Positions 60,788-64,000 of a DNA stretch of 64,000 nucleotides are shown in pieces (the first letter of the stretch is position 1; each line of letters begins with the position of its first letter). The translations under genes and the position numbers were made by a program. The stretch is taken from contig CACVQR010000005.1 of NCBI GenBank assembly GCA_902756345.1, positions 62,001 through 126,000 of the forward strand. The letters run 5' to 3'. The notes under the pieces are model-generated. The model saw only the letters and a list, made by a program, of their open reading frames with translations. It made no database searches and had not been told where the DNA came from. This stretch comes from Fibrobacter succinogenes. GTDB taxonomy: Bacteria > Fibrobacterota > Fibrobacteria > Fibrobacterales > Fibrobacteraceae.

Positions 60788-63514
60788 ATGAAAAAGATTC
60801 TTGCGATTATGTCTATGGCTGCGGTGTCCGCCATGGCAATCAGTGCCAGCAGGGTAGGCCCTGTTAGCACTTACGGCGAACTTAAGGCCAATGGTGGCAA
60901 ACTTTCCGGTTCTTGCCCGGAATATGCCAACAAGGCTGTCCAGGTGAAGGGCATGAGCCTTTTCTGGAGTTCGGGCAATACCTATTCTACCGACTTCTAC
61001 TCCGAAAAGGGTATCAATCGCTTGGTTGATGACATGGGCGTTGAAGTGGTTCGTTTTGCTCTCGGTGCCGCTGACGAAAAGTTCAATAGCTCGGGCCGTT
61101 CTTACACGACGGGTGGCGAAGGCTTCCAGAAGGCTTTGCTCAAGTCCGTGGTGAATGCTGCTGTCGATAAGGACATTTACGTCATCATTGACTGGCACAT
61201 CGAATCTTCCGAAGGCTTTACTAATGATGCTGTCAAGTTCTTCGAATATGCAGCCAAGGAATACGGTAAGTACAATAACGTGATTTTCGAAATCTGGAAC
61301 GAACCGACCGGTAGCATGGATGCCGTGAAGCAGCATGCCGACCAGGTGATTCCGGTTATCCGTAAGTATTCCGACAATCTCATCCTTGTGGGTAGCCCGG
61401 GATGGTCCAGTCAGCCGGATAAGTGCGCTAACGCAGGTATCAACGACAAGAACTATGGTTGCACGCTCCACTTCTACGCTGCAACGCACAGAATGGGCGA
61501 TGGCGGCTATAATAAGGCTGCGGAATCTGCAATGGGTAAGGGCGTTCCCGTGTTCGCTACCGAATGGGGTACTGTCAATGCCAACGGTGATGGCCAGCCG
61601 GATGAAGGCTCCAGCAACCAGTGGGTAGAATGGATGGCTCAGAAGGGCGTGTCCTGGACGAACTGGAACGCTTCTGCTATGAATGAAACTTCTGCTGCAT
61701 TTGCTAACGCCGTGTTCGAAAATGGTTTCACTTACACCAATTCTGGTAAGTATGTGAAGGGCAAGCTCGGTGGCGCTTCTTATAAGGATTGCGGCCTCCA
61801 GAATGGTGATGCCGAAGAAGAATCCGGCTTCTCTACGGGCGTTGCTAATGGTGCTACGACTTCCATTCTCGATGACATGGAAGATGGTGACCGTTATGGT
61901 TACCTTGGCGGTGCATGGGCTGCTGTCGAAGACCAGGAAAACGGCGGTAAGAGCTCCATTTCTAACGACGTGATTAAAGACGACTTTGGCAACTCGACCT
62001 ACCAGGTTGTTTACCCGGTCAGCGGCGATAGCAAGAATACTTCCAAGTATATGGCCGCCCTTAAGGACGTGAAGATTGGTAAGGGTACTCTTGATTACGG
62101 TCCGTATATCAAGATGTTCCTCACTCTCCTGAAGGAGGAAAAGAAGGATTCTCCGAAGGCTTATGCTGACTTCTCCAAGTGCTCTACGATCAAGTACAAG
62201 TACAAGGGTGCAAGCCACAACTTCGCAATCGAAACGACTGACGTTACTGACTATAACTATCACCGCGTGAACAAGGATGCCTCCGAAGGCTGGAAGGAAG
62301 TCGAAATCACGACTGACATGCTGAAGCAGGAAACTTGGGGTGACGATTCTCGTTCCAAGCCGATCAACATGGCTCACGCAACTCGTCTTTCTTGGGAAAT
62401 CAAGGGCCTCGAAAAGGTTCCGGACGATATGAACCAGCCCAAGTATCCGTATCTCTACATCGACGATGTGAAGTGCGATGGCCACAGCTTCACCGCTGTG
62501 AGCGGTGGTGCCGGTGACACTCCGAAGTCTTCTTCTTCTGTGGGTGGCAAGTCCAGTTCCAGCAATGGTCAGAGCGGCAAGTCCAGCTCTAGCAACGGCC
62601 AGGGTGGCAAGTCCAGCTCCAGCACGACTCCGACACTCTCTTCTTCTTCTGTCGCTCCGGTGATTACCGAACTCATGGTTATCGATGACTTCGAAGATGG
62701 TGATGAAGTTGCTGCAACAACCGGTACTTGGTATGCCTATACCGATAAGGAGCCGGGTGGGCTTTCCAAGATCTCTAATGTCTATGATAACACTCTCGGT
62801 GGCTATGTCGTGGTGTTCCCGGGCGCAGCCGATGCCGCTAATGCAACGAAGGGCTTTGCAGCTCTGACTGAAATCCAGTGGAATCAGGGAGCCTATAAGG
62901 AAGCTCCGTTTGTCGCTCTCGGCCTCAATACCAACGCAGACACCTCTAAGGGTGTTGACCTGAGCGCTTGCTCTGCTTTGAGCTACCGCTACAGAGGTAG
63001 TGCTCATACCTTCAAGATCCAAGACGGTCAGGTGGCTGATTACGCATATCACCAGATCAATTTCGAAGATGCCCTTGAATGGACGACCGTTGTGGCCAGC
63101 TGGGATGATATTGCTCAGCCTAGCTGGGGTGAACCGGTCGACTTGAACAAGAAGAACATCAAGAAGTTCGCTTGGGAAGTGATTGGTTACAAGAACATTG
63201 AATACCAGCCGACGATCAACTTCCTCTTTGTGGATGACTTCAAGTGCGTCAATGCCAACTCTGTGGGTGTCCGCATGGCTCGCAAGTCCGCTGGCCAGCT
63301 CAAGCTCAGCGTGAACGGTTCTACACTCAACGTGACGACCGCCGCTGCAGCCCGCATCCAGGTGTTCGACATGCAGGGTAACATGGTCATGAACCGCCTC
63401 GAAAGCGCCGCCGGTAACCACCAGGTGTCTCTCGAAGGCATGAACCGCGGTAACTACGTGGTTCGCGTCAAGACCGTGAAGGCCGCTCAGACTGCCCGCA
63501 TCAGCCTCCGCTAA
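60788..63514 (+). CDS. GH5 endoglucanase with two CBM-like domains and T9SS-type tail
   Basis: 908 residues. The signal peptide covers residues 1-20 (MKKILAIMSMAAVSAMAISA). A GH5 catalytic domain (~40-340) has the acid/base Glu172 in IFEIWNEPTG and the nucleophile Glu259 in VFATEWGT, with DWHIES upstream. Two related ~190-residue domains follow (ILDDMEDGDRYGY... and VIDDFEDGDEVAA...), each with Trp- and Asp-rich patterns like CBM11/CIA30 modules, separated by a Ser-rich linker with repeated GKSSSSNGQ. The last ~75 residues (LNVTTAAAARIQVFDMQGNM ... GNYVVRVKT) resemble a type IX secretion sorting domain. It should be exported to act on beta-1,4-glucan, the main trade of Fibrobacter. Confidence 0.9.
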   Translation: MKKILAIMSMAAVSAMAISASRVGPVSTYGELKANGGKLSGSCPEYANKAVQVKGMSLFWSSGNTYSTDFYSEKGINRLVDDMGVEVVRFALGAADEKFNSSGRSYTTGGEGFQKALLKSVVNAAVDKDIYVIIDWHIESSEGFTNDAVKFFEYAAKEYGKYNNVIFEIWNEPTGSMDAVKQHADQVIPVIRKYSDNLILVGSPGWSSQPDKCANAGINDKNYGCTLHFYAATHRMGDGGYNKAAESAMGKGVPVFATEWGTVNANGDGQPDEGSSNQWVEWMAQKGVSWTNWNASAMNETSAAFANAVFENGFTYTNSGKYVKGKLGGASYKDCGLQNGDAEEESGFSTGVANGATTSILDDMEDGDRYGYLGGAWAAVEDQENGGKSSISNDVIKDDFGNSTYQVVYPVSGDSKNTSKYMAALKDVKIGKGTLDYGPYIKMFLTLLKEEKKDSPKAYADFSKCSTIKYKYKGASHNFAIETTDVTDYNYHRVNKDASEGWKEVEITTDMLKQETWGDDSRSKPINMAHATRLSWEIKGLEKVPDDMNQPKYPYLYIDDVKCDGHSFTAVSGGAGDTPKSSSSVGGKSSSSNGQSGKSSSSNGQGGKSSSSTTPTLSSSSVAPVITELMVIDDFEDGDEVAATTGTWYAYTDKEPGGLSKISNVYDNTLGGYVVVFPGAADAANATKGFAALTEIQWNQGAYKEAPFVALGLNTNADTSKGVDLSACSALSYRYRGSAHTFKIQDGQVADYAYHQINFEDALEWTTVVASWDDIAQPSWGEPVDLNKKNIKKFAWEVIGYKNIEYQPTINFLFVDDFKCVNANSVGVRMARKSAGQLKLSVNGSTLNVTTAAAARIQVFDMQGNMVMNRLESAAGNHQVSLEGMNRGNYVVRVKTVKAAQTARISLR

Positions 63515-63523
63515 TCCTCAATT

Positions 63524-63551
63524 GTCATCCCCGCGAAGGCGGGGATCACCT
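63524..63551. repeat. Dispersed GC-rich hairpin repeat
   Basis: GTCATCCCCGCGAAGGCGGG followed by GATCACC, a short palindrome (CCCCGC/GCGGGG) found in similar form elsewhere in the window. Confidence 0.7.
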
Positions 63552-63558
63552 TTAAAAA

Positions 63559-63585
63559 AACTCCGGTTTAACCGGAGTTTTTTCA
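63559..63585. terminator. Bidirectional terminator between GH5 and tgt
   Basis: AACTCCGGTT / AACCGGAGTT stem with A run before and T run after, serving both convergent genes. Confidence 0.9.
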
Positions 63586-63607
63586 TTTAAATTATTGCAC
63601 ATTTAAG

Positions 63608-64000
<393 letters not shown>

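Noticed and set aside
60764-63421. 885-codon open frame opposite the GH5 gene
   Set aside because: Antisense shadow produced by codon bias; the plus strand has a signal peptide, catalytic residues and tail.

Overview
The window looks like a chromosomal segment of a Fibrobacter-type bacterium (phylum Fibrobacterota). Three kinds of evidence support this. There is a GH5 cellulase with carbohydrate-binding modules and a C-terminal tail like a type IX secretion signal. Lipoproteins carry the poly-serine stretches typical of this group, and one is paired with a regulator of the Fibrobacter-expanded TIGR02147 type. A Ser-rich, Cys-terminated peptide is also paired with a radical SAM/SPASM enzyme. 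I assign the genus from protein character only, with no database search.

Layout. 1-5 kb is an AT-rich accessory region: an HNH nuclease end; a short operon (uracil-DNA-glycosylase-like protein, small protein, HNH nuclease, broken NucS-like nuclease) lying between two ~96-nt direct repeats; and an ORF6N protein whose coding sequence holds unusual palindromes. 4.7-9.2 kb holds a compact leftward unit of tandem AAA+ ATPase, alpha/beta hydrolase and SLOG-like protein. Upstream is a WYL regulator sharing an operator-like motif with the ATPase gene; this is the best candidate for an undescribed (perhaps defence) system. 9.3-14.9 kb is an iron region (DtxR-like repressor, FeoA, FeoB, outer-membrane barrel) with repeated TTAG-N6-CTAA boxes and a sigma-54 promoter. 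15-24 kb is transport: a full ECF transporter, a lipoprotein hydrolase, a DMT permease with a His-rich tail and a pair of ABC exporters. 24-31 kb is again accessory: a GNAT-like pair, a 24-residue-repeat protein, a beta-helix protein and a fused restriction-modification enzyme.

31.5-38.3 kb is a second iron region: TonB receptor, beta-propeller-like lipoprotein, and a second complete DtxR/FeoA/FeoB set. It carries two copies of a structured intergenic element whose stems show compensatory changes. 38.5-44.5 kb is gltBD behind a sigma-54 promoter with upstream palindromes. 44.5-51 kb holds the TIGR02147/lipoprotein pair, a His-rich COG0523 GTPase and the radical SAM/peptide pair. 51-60.6 kb is mostly housekeeping metabolism and transport: ilvBN, RidA, an MFS-acyltransferase-ligase fusion, an NSS transporter with a 33-residue partner, and an SDR. 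The window ends with the cellulase and the C-terminal part of tgt.

How the parts connect: both feo operons and the porin gene share one operator type, so they are probably one ferrous-iron regulon, with the TonB receptor/lipoprotein pair as a likely ferric-chelate arm. gltBD and the porin share sigma-54 promoters. Convergent or same-strand units are separated by clear intrinsic terminators in most places.
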